64,000 nucleotides of DNA from Gordoniibacillus kamchatkensis (GTDB taxonomy: Bacteria > Bacillota > Bacilli > Paenibacillales > NBRC-103111), in assembly GCF_000829455.1 (NCBI RefSeq), contig NZ_JXAK01000005.1:1-64000 (forward strand), read 5' to 3'. Position 1 is the stretch's first letter, and every line of letters begins with the position of its first letter. A model generated the notes under the pieces. It ran no database searches. It saw only the letters and a program-made list of their open reading frames with translations, and was not told the DNA's origin. The position numbers were made by a program, and so were the translations under genes. Below, piece by piece: positions 18,672-27,909 of the stretch.

Positions 18672-18816
18672 ATCAATTACGAATCTCCTATCGATATGAT
18701 AGGCTGGACCAATATACAGCCGCACAAAAAAACAAGGGCCGATTGCCCTGCTGCATAAAGCTCCTCCGCATACCCCCACGCCAGCCTATCGGAACAATAA
18801 GAAATTCGTAATTGAT
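18672..18816. repeat. Nested inverted repeats upstream of psd
   Basis: Two pairs of arms are nested: ATCAATTACGAAT (18672-18684) with its complement at 18804-18816, and ATAGGCTGG (18699-18707) with 18781-18789. Inside them AGGGC-N5-GCCCT forms a small hairpin. The 145-base unit could fold as a long RNA or DNA structure. No coding capacity is seen. Confidence 0.65.
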
Positions 18817-18880
18817 GTACACGCCCTCTCACCTTATACTGCATGTGAAAAAACATTTACAAGCAAGGTTGGCGATCCGA

Positions 18881-19696
18881 ATGTCAGATCGGCATTTCTT
18901 ACGTTTATTGACTGAGCTCACGTCCCATAAATGGCTGTCGCGATTGGTCGGCGCGTTGACGAAGTCGAGGGTGAGCCGCATCCTGATTCCGTGGTATTCC
19001 AGAACTTATGCCATCCAGATCCAAGAAGCGGAGAAGCCCCTCCGCGATTACCGAACGTTAAACGATTTTTTTATCAGGAGGTTGAAGGAAGGGCTTCGGC
19101 CCGTTCATCCGGATGCATCTTCGCTTGTTAGCCCGGTGGATGGTACAGTGACAGGAATCGGACGCATTCACGACGACCTGGCTATCACGGTTAAAGGCCA
19201 GGATTACAACGTATGGGAGATTTTGAATCAAGAGCAGGTTTCCGATACGTACCGCGGCGGCTTTTTCATTGTTCTGTATTTAAGTCCGGCCGATTATCAC
19301 CGCGTTCATTCTCCGGTTGCGGGATCGATCGTCGGGAAAGCCCACAGCCCGGGAAAAGTTTACCCTGTCAACGGATTCGGTTTGCGTCACATGCGCAAAG
19401 TGTTGAGCCGAAATGAACGGCTCCTGACTTACATCCGGCATCGCTATGGGACTCTTGCGGTCGTCAAGGTCGGCGCCATGAACGTGAGCAGCGTTCAATA
19501 TGCGGAAGGACTAAGGGATCGCATTGCTAAAGGGGCGGAGCTTGCCTATTTCGAGTTCGGCTCAACCGTCGTTTTGCTGACGGAAAACGCGTCTTTCGCA
19601 TTCCGCGACGATCTCGCCGTAGGCAGCCGGGTGCGGGTAGGCGAGCCGATAGGCTTTTGGGGGGACATTCGGGAGGACGAGGAAGATCGGGGTTAA
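18881..19696 (+). CDS. psd: Phosphatidylserine decarboxylase
   Basis: The 271-residue proenzyme converts phosphatidylserine to phosphatidylethanolamine at the membrane. The FFIVLYLSPADYHRVHSPV block and the FGST self-cleavage site (YFEFGSTVVLL), whose Ser becomes the pyruvoyl group, are present. ATG 18881 is chosen because MSDRHFLRLLTELTS matches the usual start. The ribosome site (AAGGTT) is weak, and 23 more residues could be read from 18812, but that start lies within the inverted repeat. No pssA is seen next to it. Confidence 0.92.
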   Translation: MSDRHFLRLLTELTSHKWLSRLVGALTKSRVSRILIPWYSRTYAIQIQEAEKPLRDYRTLNDFFIRRLKEGLRPVHPDASSLVSPVDGTVTGIGRIHDDLAITVKGQDYNVWEILNQEQVSDTYRGGFFIVLYLSPADYHRVHSPVAGSIVGKAHSPGKVYPVNGFGLRHMRKVLSRNERLLTYIRHRYGTLAVVKVGAMNVSSVQYAEGLRDRIAKGAELAYFEFGSTVVLLTENASFAFRDDLAVGSRVRVGEPIGFWGDIREDEEDRG

Positions 19697-19745
19697 AATT
19701 CTCCAAACCACATATTGACATCGCCTCGCTTTGCTTTTATATTTG

Positions 19746-19757
19746 TTGTACATACAA
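19746..19757. promoter_or_regulatory. Candidate MarR operator (site 2)
   Basis: TTGTACATACAA lies 22 bases before the MarR start at 19779. Its reverse complement occurs exactly at 20222-20233, upstream of the MFS gene. Confidence 0.6.
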
Positions 19758-19778
19758 ACGAAGGAGGAGCATGCCGCC

Positions 19779-20204
19779 ATGGACGACTCTTTTTTGCACA
19801 ACTGCTTATTTTTTACGGCGAACCGGCTCAGCCGCGCCATCACGAAGCTCGCCGAGGAAGAATTCGCGCCGACCGGATTGACCCCCATGTACGGGTATCT
19901 CATTCGGCTCGTGAACGGAGCCCCGGGCATATCGCAAAAAGAATTGTCCGAGAAGCTGGCCATTACCGCTTCCACGCTCACGCGCTTTGTCGACAAGCTG
20001 GAATCCAAGCGGCTCGTGGAACGGAAAGTTCAAGGGAAGACTGTGCTCGTGTACCCGACCGCGAAAGGGAAAGAACTGGAGGATGCGATTCGTCTCGCCT
20101 CGAAAAATTTGCACAGCAAATATGAGGCGCTTATCGGCGAGGAAGCTTCGGAGCAGCTCAAGGCGGTCATTGTGGCCGCGAGCGAGAAGCTGGAAAAACG
20201 GTAA
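19779..20204 (+). CDS. MarR-family transcriptional regulator
   Basis: The 141-residue protein has the winged helix ISQKELSEKLAITASTLTRFVDKLESKRLVERKVQGKTVLVYPTAKG. ATG 19779 follows AAGGAGGAG by 9 bases. It is followed by an MFS gene in the same direction, and both carry the same 12-bp site upstream. It is therefore probably a local autoregulated repressor of the transporter. The inducer is unknown. Confidence 0.9.
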   Translation: MDDSFLHNCLFFTANRLSRAITKLAEEEFAPTGLTPMYGYLIRLVNGAPGISQKELSEKLAITASTLTRFVDKLESKRLVERKVQGKTVLVYPTAKGKELEDAIRLASKNLHSKYEALIGEEASEQLKAVIVAASEKLEKR

Positions 20205-20221
20205 CATTTTTGATGAGTCTT

Positions 20222-20233
20222 TTGTATGTACAA
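20222..20233. promoter_or_regulatory. Candidate MarR operator (site 3)
   Basis: TTGTATGTACAA lies 34 bases before the MFS start, and is the exact inverted copy of site 2. Confidence 0.6.
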
Positions 20234-20267
20234 CTAATAAAAGTCGCCGAAAGCGAGGGTTCACCCA

Positions 20268-21542
20268 ATGAAAGCAAGCCCGCCTACACCGAAAATGTAT
20301 TACGGATGGATCGTTGTCGCCATCACCTTTGTGACCTTGCTTGTATCCGCAGGAATCCGTTCCATACCGAGCATCTTCATGCTCCCGTTCGAAAAAGAGT
20401 TCGGATGGAGCCGCGGCGGCATATCCAGCGTCGTCTCGATCGGCATTTTTTTGTACGGATTGATCGGCCCTTTCTCAGCCGCCCTGCTGGAGCGGTTCGG
20501 CATCCGCCGCGTCATGGTCGCCTCGCTGGCGGTGCTGGCAGTTAGTCTGTCGATTACGCCTCTGATGAAGCATCTGTGGCAGTTTGAGCTGTTATGGGGA
20601 CTTGTGGCCGGACTTGGCACAGGAATGATGGCGAACGTGCTTGGCGTTACGGTAACTAATCACTGGTTCGTCAAAAGGAGAGGGCTGGTTGTCGGGATTC
20701 TAACGGCCAGCGCGGCTACGGGCCAGCTGCTGTTCCTGCCGCTGCTGGCCAAAATTACGGTGGAGCTGGGCTGGAGATACTCGGTTTACACCGCCGTCGC
20801 CGTCATTGCCGTCTTGCTGATCGTCGTCGCCATCTGGATGAGAAACCATCCGTATGATGCGGGTGTCGCCCCATACGGCGAGCAGGAGCTCGTCAAACCG
20901 GCCCCGTTTCGGGGGAATTTGTTTCTCACGCCGCTGCAGGCGCTTCGCTCCGGCCTGAAAAACCGCACCTTCTGGCTGCTCGCCGGCACGTTCTTTTTTT
21001 GCGGCTTCTCGACCAACGGACTGATCGGCACCCATCTCATTCCCGCCTGCGGCGATCACGGCATTCCCGAGGTAATGGCGGCCGGGCTGCTCGCTCTGAT
21101 GGGGCTGTTCGACCTGTTCGGCACGACGCTGTCCGGATGGTTATCGGACCGGTACGACAGCCGCTGGCTGCTTTTCTGGTACTATGGGCTGCGCGGCCTT
21201 TCCTTGCTCTTCTTGCCTTATGCTCTTAATGCGAGCGCAACGAGCCTTATGATTTTCACAGTTTTCTATGGCTTGGACTGGATTGCCACCGTTCCGCCCA
21301 CCGTCAAGCTGGCGACAAAGGAGTTCGGCAAAGAGAAAGCGGGCATGATCTTCGGCTGGGTTGTCGTGTCTCATCAAATCGGCGCGTCGGTGGCTGCCTA
21401 CGGGGCCGGGACACTCAGAGATTTGCTTGGCTCTTATACCGTTCCTTTTATCGCGGCCGGTTTCGTATGCTTGTTTGCCGCCTTAATGGCTATCCGGATT
21501 GCCAAAGTCGCCTCTGCTTCCGCATCTGCTCCTGCAGCCTAA
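20268..21542 (+). CDS. MFS transporter (oxalate/formate-antiporter-like)
   Basis: The 424-residue protein has 12 hydrophobic segments. YYGWIVVAITFVTLL, the FGWSRGGIS loop and GWLSDRYDSRWLL place it in the monocarboxylate/oxalate-formate antiporter-like branch of the major facilitator superfamily. The substrate is not deducible. It lies downstream of the MarR gene, with its own operator-like site. GAGGG precedes ATG 20268. Confidence 0.88.
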   Translation: MKASPPTPKMYYGWIVVAITFVTLLVSAGIRSIPSIFMLPFEKEFGWSRGGISSVVSIGIFLYGLIGPFSAALLERFGIRRVMVASLAVLAVSLSITPLMKHLWQFELLWGLVAGLGTGMMANVLGVTVTNHWFVKRRGLVVGILTASAATGQLLFLPLLAKITVELGWRYSVYTAVAVIAVLLIVVAIWMRNHPYDAGVAPYGEQELVKPAPFRGNLFLTPLQALRSGLKNRTFWLLAGTFFFCGFSTNGLIGTHLIPACGDHGIPEVMAAGLLALMGLFDLFGTTLSGWLSDRYDSRWLLFWYYGLRGLSLLFLPYALNASATSLMIFTVFYGLDWIATVPPTVKLATKEFGKEKAGMIFGWVVVSHQIGASVAAYGAGTLRDLLGSYTVPFIAAGFVCLFAALMAIRIAKVASASASAPAA

Positions 21543-21575
21543 CAGCTGCAAGCTAACATGCGGGGAGCCTATTAC

Positions 21576-23451
21576 TTATTTGCCCGTCAATGAAAGCAGG
21601 TAGTGGATCAAGGCGTCCTGCTGTTCTTTGGTGAAGCCTGTCGATTCATCCACCCAAAATTCGTGCCCGGTCCCGGCGGCATGCACGTCTTGAAGCCGCT
21701 TGGATTGCCGGTTTGCGGCGATCACTTTTGCCGCAATTGCTTGTCGACCAAAGCGCGCAAGCTGTTGGCCGGATCGGGCGCGACTCCTTGCAGGAGGGTG
21801 CCGGGGATGCCGATTTGCTTAGCGGCGTCCGGTCCTACCGCAACTCCACCGTCATGCAAATACGGAGCCGTCCACAGGAGCCCGATAAGCCCTTTGACCT
21901 TGTATCCGCCCGGTGAATCGCCATGCGCAAAAGCCAGCTTGATCTGCTCGGGGTCCAAGTGTCCGGTCGGAACAGCAACGGCCTTGGCGCCTGGCGGCAC
22001 GGGAACCGGCGTGTCCGGGGCGTACATCGATGCGGGACCGAACATGTTCCCGGTTTTCTTGAGCGCCGCGGCGCGGGACGGTTCCGTGCCAATGACCGTG
22101 GACGGAACGACGCGATTGTTCGTAAACGCGTCTCCTGCGTGGCAAGAAATGCATTGCGCGCGTTTAAACACCTCTTGCCCCATTTTCAACGTTCGCCCGT
22201 TCGCTTGTTGTTTCCCGGCGGGCGGAACGATCGTGTTCTGATACGCGGCCATTGCGTTGACCTGTTCGCCTACTTTGTAACCGGGCGAGCTAATATACAG
22301 CCCATCTGGGGCCATCATGGTCAGCTTCGGGAACGACGGGGGCTTGATCATTTCGTTTACCCCCGGGACGCCCGGAGTCGGATCGACTTTGGCGAAAAAC
22401 TGCGACGGCTTCACTCCGCTCTTCGGATCGTACCGAAATTTGCGGCTCGCGGCGTTTTGCAGCAGCGTGCCAGGTACACTTCCTTATCTATGCCGAATAA
22501 AGCCGGACTCGCTTCTACTTGGGCCAGTGAGTCGGAGTTTTGGGCATGGACGTTGTTGCTGAACGCGCTAAGGCCGTGAAACGGCCCGGCTGCGGCAAAC
22601 CCGCTCCACCCGTACGGATGTCCGCCTTTCGTAAAGGAATCGGGAATTTGCGCCGGATTGCTTTTCAGATCGATGGTCGAATCGAAATTGCCCCTCGGCC
22701 ATTTTACGAGGTTATCGTCCACCGCCTTCTCCAAAGCGGCCGGATCGGGCAGCGCGCTTTTGCCGCCGTCTGCCGTAGTGACGGTACGGGTTACGTCTTT
22801 CACATATTTCTTGAGATTGTCGACATCGGTATGCGTAAAATAGGCGGCAGAATTGGTCGCCAGCGCCATGAGCAGGCCGGCGTTGAGGTCGGCATTCGGC
22901 GCGCCTTCAACGACCGTTTTCGTCTGCGGATCGACGGTTGCATGGCAAGCCATGCAGGTGATTCCTACTTTCACGGCCCCTCGCGAAAACTTTACCGGCA
23001 TCCCCAGCGGGGCGTAGGCTCCTTTGGGCACATCGATGCCCGTATCGATTTTCTCGCCCTTTCTATACGTTTTGCCGCCCAGCGTCACATCTTGGGCAAG
23101 TTCGACCTGCAAATTGGACGTCCCTTGCCCTTTTAACTGCGCGATCGCCTTGCCTATGTTCGTTATCGTCAACGGGCCGTTCACCAGCCCCATAATATCG
23201 GTCAAAAACACTTCATTACCGAACGTTTCCTGATATAACGTTTTCCTGCCTAGGCGGAGCAGCTCCTCGCTTATGGGAACGTCCCTGTTGCCGGACGAGA
23301 GCATTTGCAATCCGCCTGCGTTGGCAGGATTCAGAACTTTGTCCCGCGGCGGCAAATAGGCGTATTCCGGCTCCCGCCAGGTTACGGCGATGCCGACCGC
23401 TCCGAGCAATACGACAGGGATAAGAAAATATAGCCAGATGCGCGGCCTCAT
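21576..23451 (-). CDS. Di-heme c-type cytochrome (frameshifted near 22470 and 21740)
   Basis: It has an N-terminal membrane anchor (IWLYFLIPVVLLGAVGIAV) and two heme-binding CxxCH motifs, CMACH in the first half and CISCH in the second. Frames are broken twice. Adding one G restores LGTLLQNAASRKFRYD near 22470 and LVDKAIAAKVIAANRQ near 21740, giving about 625 residues that end at 21576. It probably carries electrons on the outer face of the membrane. AAAGGAG precedes ATG 23451. No oxidase or reductase partner is adjacent. Confidence 0.82.
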
Positions 23452-23538
23452 GGAAAAGCTCCTTTGTCGGGTAATGTTGCGAATTGGGATTCAACGACAA
23501 TAGGTTCTCCTCATTGGCCGAATATCATGTCCTTTCTT

Positions 23539-24617
23539 TTATCGGCAAGGCTCGGCGCGCGGGGCAATACGGGGCAATTCGAGATAAAACGTATAATGTC
23601 CGTCCTCGTGATGGAGTCCCATCTGTCCCCCGTGCAGTTCCACGATGTTTCTGGCGATCGACAGTCCTAACCCGGCTCCCGGCGGCATGGCGCTGTCCGA
23701 ACGCGACGGCTCGGCTTTATAGAACCGCTCGAACAAACGCTGCTCCTGTTCGCGGGTGATCGGCTTTCCCCGATTTTCCACAGCCAAATAAATGCCGTGC
23801 GCCCGTTCCGACAGCCGAACCGTGATTTCGCCGGGCTTAACGGAAAACTTGAGCGCGTTCATCAGCAAGTTATCGACGGCCCGCACGAACTTCTCCGTAT
23901 CAATGTTCGCCGCAACCGCCGCAGGCTCCCACATCTTCACAACGGTCAGAGCCTGCTCTTGGGCGATCGGCTCGAATTCAAGGATGATTTGCTCGAGCAA
24001 GCCGCCTAGATCGACGGTCTGAGGGGAAAGATTCACTTCGCCGCTCGTCAAACGGGTATACTCGAATAAATCGTCAATCAGCTTTTTCAACTGCTGCGAT
24101 TTGTTAAAAGCGTTGAAAATATATCGTTTATGCTCTTCGATATCCCGGTAATCGTCGTTTTTGAGCAAATTCAAATAGCCGATGATGCTGGTGAGCGGCG
24201 TCCGCAAGTCGTGAGAAATATGCGTAATCAGCTCCATCTTCGACGTCTCGATCGTGCGCTCCCGCTCCATCATGCTTTGCAGCTGCTCGGCCATATAGTT
24301 GATGTTGCGGGCGACGCCCCCGAGCTCGTCCTGGTTGGAAACCGGCACCCGATAATCCAGATCCCCTCGAGCGATAGACATGAGACCGTCGGACAGCTCC
24401 CGCAAATCCCGCACGATCGGACGTGTAAACAAGTAGAAGAAGAACAGGAACGTGAAGACCCAAAGCAAAAAGTTGCCGGCAGGCCGAAGCTCATCGACAA
24501 ATTGGCTTGCAGCCACGATACGCTCACCATAAGAAAAAAGCTGAGCAGCGCGGTCCAAAACATGCGGATGCGAATATTTTTTTTGCCGCTCACAACGTCA
24601 AGGAACGTTTTATTCAA
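23539..24617 (-). CDS. Sensor histidine kinase (frameshifted near 24476)
   Basis: The true start is ATG 24617 (MNKTFLDVVSGKK). Two membrane segments are joined by restoring one G near 24476 (SFGLPGNFLLWVF). HAMP follows, then the phosphoacceptor SHDLRTPLTSIIGYL, N box NLLMNALKFS and G box GAGLGLSIA. The length is about 359. It overlaps the response regulator gene by 8 bases. The very short extracellular loop suggests sensing of a membrane or envelope state, as in VanS- or LiaS-like kinases. Confidence 0.88.
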
Positions 24618-25308
24618 GCTTATACCCTACCCCCCAGACGGTTTTAATGTACTGCGGTTCGCGCGGATTTTCCTCCAGCTTCTCCCGGATATTGCGAATG
24701 TGGACCATGACCGTATTATCGGACAGGAACTTGTCCTCCTTCCATACGTTCTGGTAAATCTTTTCCACATTGAAAACGTGGCCGCGATGGCTCGCCATCA
24801 GCTCCAGAATCGAAAACTCGATCGGGGTAAGCGCTGCTTCCCGGCCGCGTACCGTCACGCTATGCCGGTCCCTATTGATAACCAGATCGTTGATTTCAAT
24901 GATCGATTCGTCCGGGACTTTAGCGCCGCTATTGCCGGTCAGCGACTGCCTGCGGAACTGGGCCTTCACCCTCGCGATCAGCTCCAGCGGATTGAACGGC
25001 TTGGCGACATAATCGTCGGCGCCTGTCGTCAACCCCGCGATTTTGTCGATGTCCTCCCCTTTGGCGGATAACATAATGATCGGGATGCTGGACTCTTCCC
25101 TGATTTTGAAGCAGGCTTTTATTCCGTCCAGATTGGGCATCATGACATCAAGGATCACCAAATCCACCGTTTCGCGGCGGAGGATGTCCAGCGCCTTCAC
25201 CCCATCCTCCGCTTCAAACACCCGGAATCCTTCGTTTTTCAAATAAATGCGAACGATATCCCGAATTTCGGTATCGTCGTCCGCCACTAATACGCTCCTG
25301 CTCAACAT
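24610..25308 (-). CDS. OmpR/PhoB-family response regulator
   Basis: The 232-residue protein has a receiver domain (phosphoacceptor Asp in LVILDVMMPNLDG, switch Lys in YVAKPF) and a C-terminal winged helix (NTVMVHIRNIREKLE, IKTVWGVGYKLE). ATG 25308 follows AGGAGG and overlaps the DedA stop codon. It forms an operon with the methyltransferase, DedA and kinase genes, so membrane lipid or envelope stress is a plausible regulon. Confidence 0.93.
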   Translation of the reverse strand: MLSRSVLVADDDTEIRDIVRIYLKNEGFRVFEAEDGVKALDILRRETVDLVILDVMMPNLDGIKACFKIREESSIPIIMLSAKGEDIDKIAGLTTGADDYVAKPFNPLELIARVKAQFRRQSLTGNSGAKVPDESIIEINDLVINRDRHSVTVRGREAALTPIEFSILELMASHRGHVFNVEKIYQNVWKEDKFLSDNTVMVHIRNIREKLEENPREPQYIKTVWGVGYKLE

Positions 25309-25891
25309 GCATTCCTCCTGCGCATAATAAGAAAGATGGCCATTAGGACGAACGGCAGCCAAAGGAAGTGGAGCCCCTCCGCGTAAACGAGGTAACCGAC
25401 GTCTTTCGCGCTGTGGCCGACATAACGCCCGACCGTAAAGAACGCAATCGTCCAGACCAGACCCGTTGTATAGGAAAAAAGAGCGTAGCGTCCGTAGCTC
25501 ATTTTATTCACGCGGACCACATACGGCATGACATGCCGAATCACTGGAAAAAAATAGCTGATGCATAATGCAAAGCTACCATATTTTTGCACCCATGTCT
25601 CCGATAAATCCATATACTTGCTCAATTTTTTCTTGCGCCTCAGACTGTTCACAACCGGCGTTCCCACGCACCGGCCCAACACATAACCGAGCGTCAAGCC
25701 GGTAACGACCCCCAAGTACGTCAAGAGAAAAGAAGGCAGCGGCTGCAGAAGCCCGCCCGCCGTCACGGCTCCCCCAGTCATGACCACGACTTCATCCGGA
25801 ATCGGCATGCGACGATCCCGAGCCATAAAGCAAAAAATAGCGCCGCGTAGCCGAAATGATGAATGAGGGACAGCAAAGACTCATAACTCAT
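25302..25891 (-). CDS. DedA/SNARE-associated family membrane protein (frameshifted near 25810)
   Basis: Starting at ATG 25891, MSYESLLSLIHHFGYAALFFA leads into LWLGIVGMPIPDEVVVMTGG once one G is restored near 25810. About 196 residues with several membrane segments and the DedA motif (YFFPVIRHVMPYVV) follow. DedA proteins act in lipid (undecaprenyl phosphate or phosphatidylethanolamine) translocation and membrane homeostasis. The start lies 2 bases after the methyltransferase stop, and the end overlaps the response regulator start. Confidence 0.85.
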
Positions 25892-25893
25892 AG

Positions 25894-26463
25894 TCAGCCC
25901 TCCCCTTTGCGGCAAACGTACACAAAAGCAGGCGGAAAATTGAGCGGAACGAAATGCACGTGCTCGATATGAAACCGGGTGGCGAGCTGTTTCCTCATCT
26001 GTTGGGAATATTGGAATGCGATAAATAGACCGCCAGGCTTGAGAGAAGCTGCGATTTGGTCCATCAGCCGCTCACGCAAAGCTTGCGGGAAGTTGAAGAA
26101 CGGAAGCCCGCTCAGAATGCAATCGAGCTGCTCGATCCCCTCGCGCCGCATGGCTGTCTGCAGCTCGGCTGCATCTTCGTGGCAGGAGCAATCCGGGAAC
26201 CGCCCCGCCAATTGCTCGCGCATCGAAACGTCCTTTTCAAACAGCAGCACTCTCGTATCGCTTCTTCTTGCCGCGTGAATGTAATTGGTAATTGCGCCTG
26301 TGCCCGCACCGAGTTCGGCGATATGCGCAATCCGGCTCCACGGAACCGGTTCGGTCATTTTTCTGGCCAAACACGTCGAACTCGGCGTTACGCTGCCTAT
26401 GTGCCTGGGATCTTGTAAAAATTTATTTAAGAACAGAAGCTTTTCCTGAACGGCTTTCATCAT
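25894..26463 (-). CDS. SAM-dependent methyltransferase, phospholipid N-methyltransferase-like
   Basis: The 189-residue class I methyltransferase has SAM motif I ELGAGTGAITNYI and a hydrophobic N-terminus (FLNKFLQDPRHIGSVTPSS). The C-terminus is PLNFPPAFVYVCRK. This is the pattern of PmtA-like phospholipid or rRNA-adenine-type methyltransferases. Next to DedA and a two-component system, a lipid-directed role is the better guess. AAGGAGGAGG lies before ATG 26463. Confidence 0.8.
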   Translation of the reverse strand: MMKAVQEKLLFLNKFLQDPRHIGSVTPSSTCLARKMTEPVPWSRIAHIAELGAGTGAITNYIHAARRSDTRVLLFEKDVSMREQLAGRFPDCSCHEDAAELQTAMRREGIEQLDCILSGLPFFNFPQALRERLMDQIAASLKPGGLFIAFQYSQQMRKQLATRFHIEHVHFVPLNFPPAFVYVCRKGEG

Positions 26464-26566
26464 GATATGTCTTTCCTCCTCCTTCGTTCGTATATGCTCA
26501 TGTTACCCAACAAATCTTTAGCGCGAGGAGAGGAATTTATAAAGAATATCTGAATGATTTCTGTAT

Positions 26567-26610
26567 GGAAAAAGCAGCCCGGAACGCGGCATCACGGTTC
26601 CGGGCTGCTT
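26567..26610 (-). terminator. Terminator-like hairpin upstream of the methyltransferase operon
   Basis: Perfect 14-bp arms (26572-26585 with 26597-26610) are followed on the minus strand by TTTTTCC. The nearest upstream minus-strand gene ends at 27232. It may stop read-through from there, or act in the operon leader. Confidence 0.6.
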
Positions 26611-26663
26611 ATGGTATCCTTGTTAGGCGCACCCTGCAATCTTTATTTGAGGAGGCTGAATCG

Positions 26664-27200
26664 ATGACTTATGATGTTCAAGTAGTGCCTTACCGTCCGG
26701 AATGGTCTGTCGCGTTCGAGAACGAGAAAGCCCGTCTGCTCGAAATTCTGAGCCCGCATGTCACTGCCATCGAACACGTCGGCAGCACTTCGATCCCAGG
26801 CCAGGAAGCCAAACCTATTATCGACATGTTCGCGGCCGTTCATACTTTGCAGAAGGAGTCGGTGTACGCTGACTTGCTGAGCTCTTCGGGTTACCGGTAC
26901 GTAGAAACAGGCATGGCGGGCCGACATTTATTTGCTAAAGAGTCAGCCGGCGAACGCACACATCATTTGCACGTGCTCCCGTTTACGGGGTTTTATGAAA
27001 GAAATGAGCTTCTACTCCGCGATTATCTTCGCGCTCATCCGCAGTTCGTCAAGGAATACGGCGATCTGAAACGGACACTGGCCGAACAATACCGTGCCGA
27101 TCCTGAATGGTACACGCGAGCTAAAACTGCCTTTATCCAACGGGTTGTTGACCTTGCGCGCACGGAACGGGGACTTCCACTCGAAAGCGTGTGGGATTAA
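26664..27200 (+). CDS. GrpB/YqkA-family nucleotidyltransferase-like protein
   Basis: The 178-residue protein shows the UPF0157/GrpB signature (VVPYRPEWSVAFENEKARL, then EHVGSTSIPGQEAKPIID). Its GSTS...D arrangement resembles the nucleotidyltransferase fold. A late HHLHVLP motif is also typical. GAGGAGG precedes ATG 26664. Function is poorly known. It is flanked by opposite-strand operons and seems to be monocistronic. Confidence 0.85.
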   Translation: MTYDVQVVPYRPEWSVAFENEKARLLEILSPHVTAIEHVGSTSIPGQEAKPIIDMFAAVHTLQKESVYADLLSSSGYRYVETGMAGRHLFAKESAGERTHHLHVLPFTGFYERNELLLRDYLRAHPQFVKEYGDLKRTLAEQYRADPEWYTRAKTAFIQRVVDLARTERGLPLESVWD

Positions 27201-27231
27201 CCGATAAAGCCATCTGGTTAGAGTGGTCCTG

Positions 27232-27909
27232 CTATTTCACCAAACCGTTGCGCAGCGCCGTGACCACGACCTGCGTCCGGTCTTCGCAGCCGAATTTTTG
27301 CAAAATGCGGTGAACGTGCGACTTGACCGTTCCCTCGCTAATGACCAGCTTTTGCGCGATCTGATCGTTGCGAAGCCCGTACGCCATCTCTTGCAAAATT
27401 TCCTGTTCCCGCTCCGTTAGTGGCTCCAATACGAGCGGTTTAGGGGCCGCTCCGGGCGCGATGTAGCTGGCGGATACTACCTTGGAAAGGGCATGAGCCG
27501 CTAGTCCCGTTCTGTATACCGCTTCGCCGCGGAAGGCGGAACGGACGGCTTCCAGCATGTCTTCCACTTCCGCATCCTTCAGCAAATAGCCGACCGCTCC
27601 CGCCCGAATCCCTTGAACTATATACTCCTGGTCGTCAAACGTAGTTAAAATGACGATTTTCGTGGCCGGCAACCGCGCCATAATGGCTTGGGTCGCTTCA
27701 ATCCCGGTCATGCGCGGCATCTGGATGTCCATAAGAACGACGTCAGGCTGGCTGGCGATTGCCATGTCGACCGCTTCTTTCCCGTCGAAAGCTTCGCCGA
27801 CGAGCATCATATCGGCTTGCAAGCCGATCACATACCCGAATCCTTGCCGTATCATCGTCTGATCGTCGGCGAGCAGAACTTTGATTTTCTCCCCGGGCGG
27901 CACGTTCAT
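27232..27909 (-). CDS. NarL/LuxR-family response regulator
   Basis: The 225-residue protein has a receiver domain (Asp in VVLMDIQMPRMTG, Lys in GYLLKDAEVEDML) and a C-terminal helix-turn-helix (LTEREQEILQEMAYGLRNDQIAQKL, GTVKSHVHRILQKF). The start overlaps the stop of the kinase gene (ATGA), so they are coupled. It is LiaR/DegU/DesR-like; targets are unknown. Confidence 0.93.
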   Translation of the reverse strand: MNVPPGEKIKVLLADDQTMIRQGFGYVIGLQADMMLVGEAFDGKEAVDMAIASQPDVVLMDIQMPRMTGIEATQAIMARLPATKIVILTTFDDQEYIVQGIRAGAVGYLLKDAEVEDMLEAVRSAFRGEAVYRTGLAAHALSKVVSASYIAPGAAPKPLVLEPLTEREQEILQEMAYGLRNDQIAQKLVISEGTVKSHVHRILQKFGCEDRTQVVVTALRNGLVK

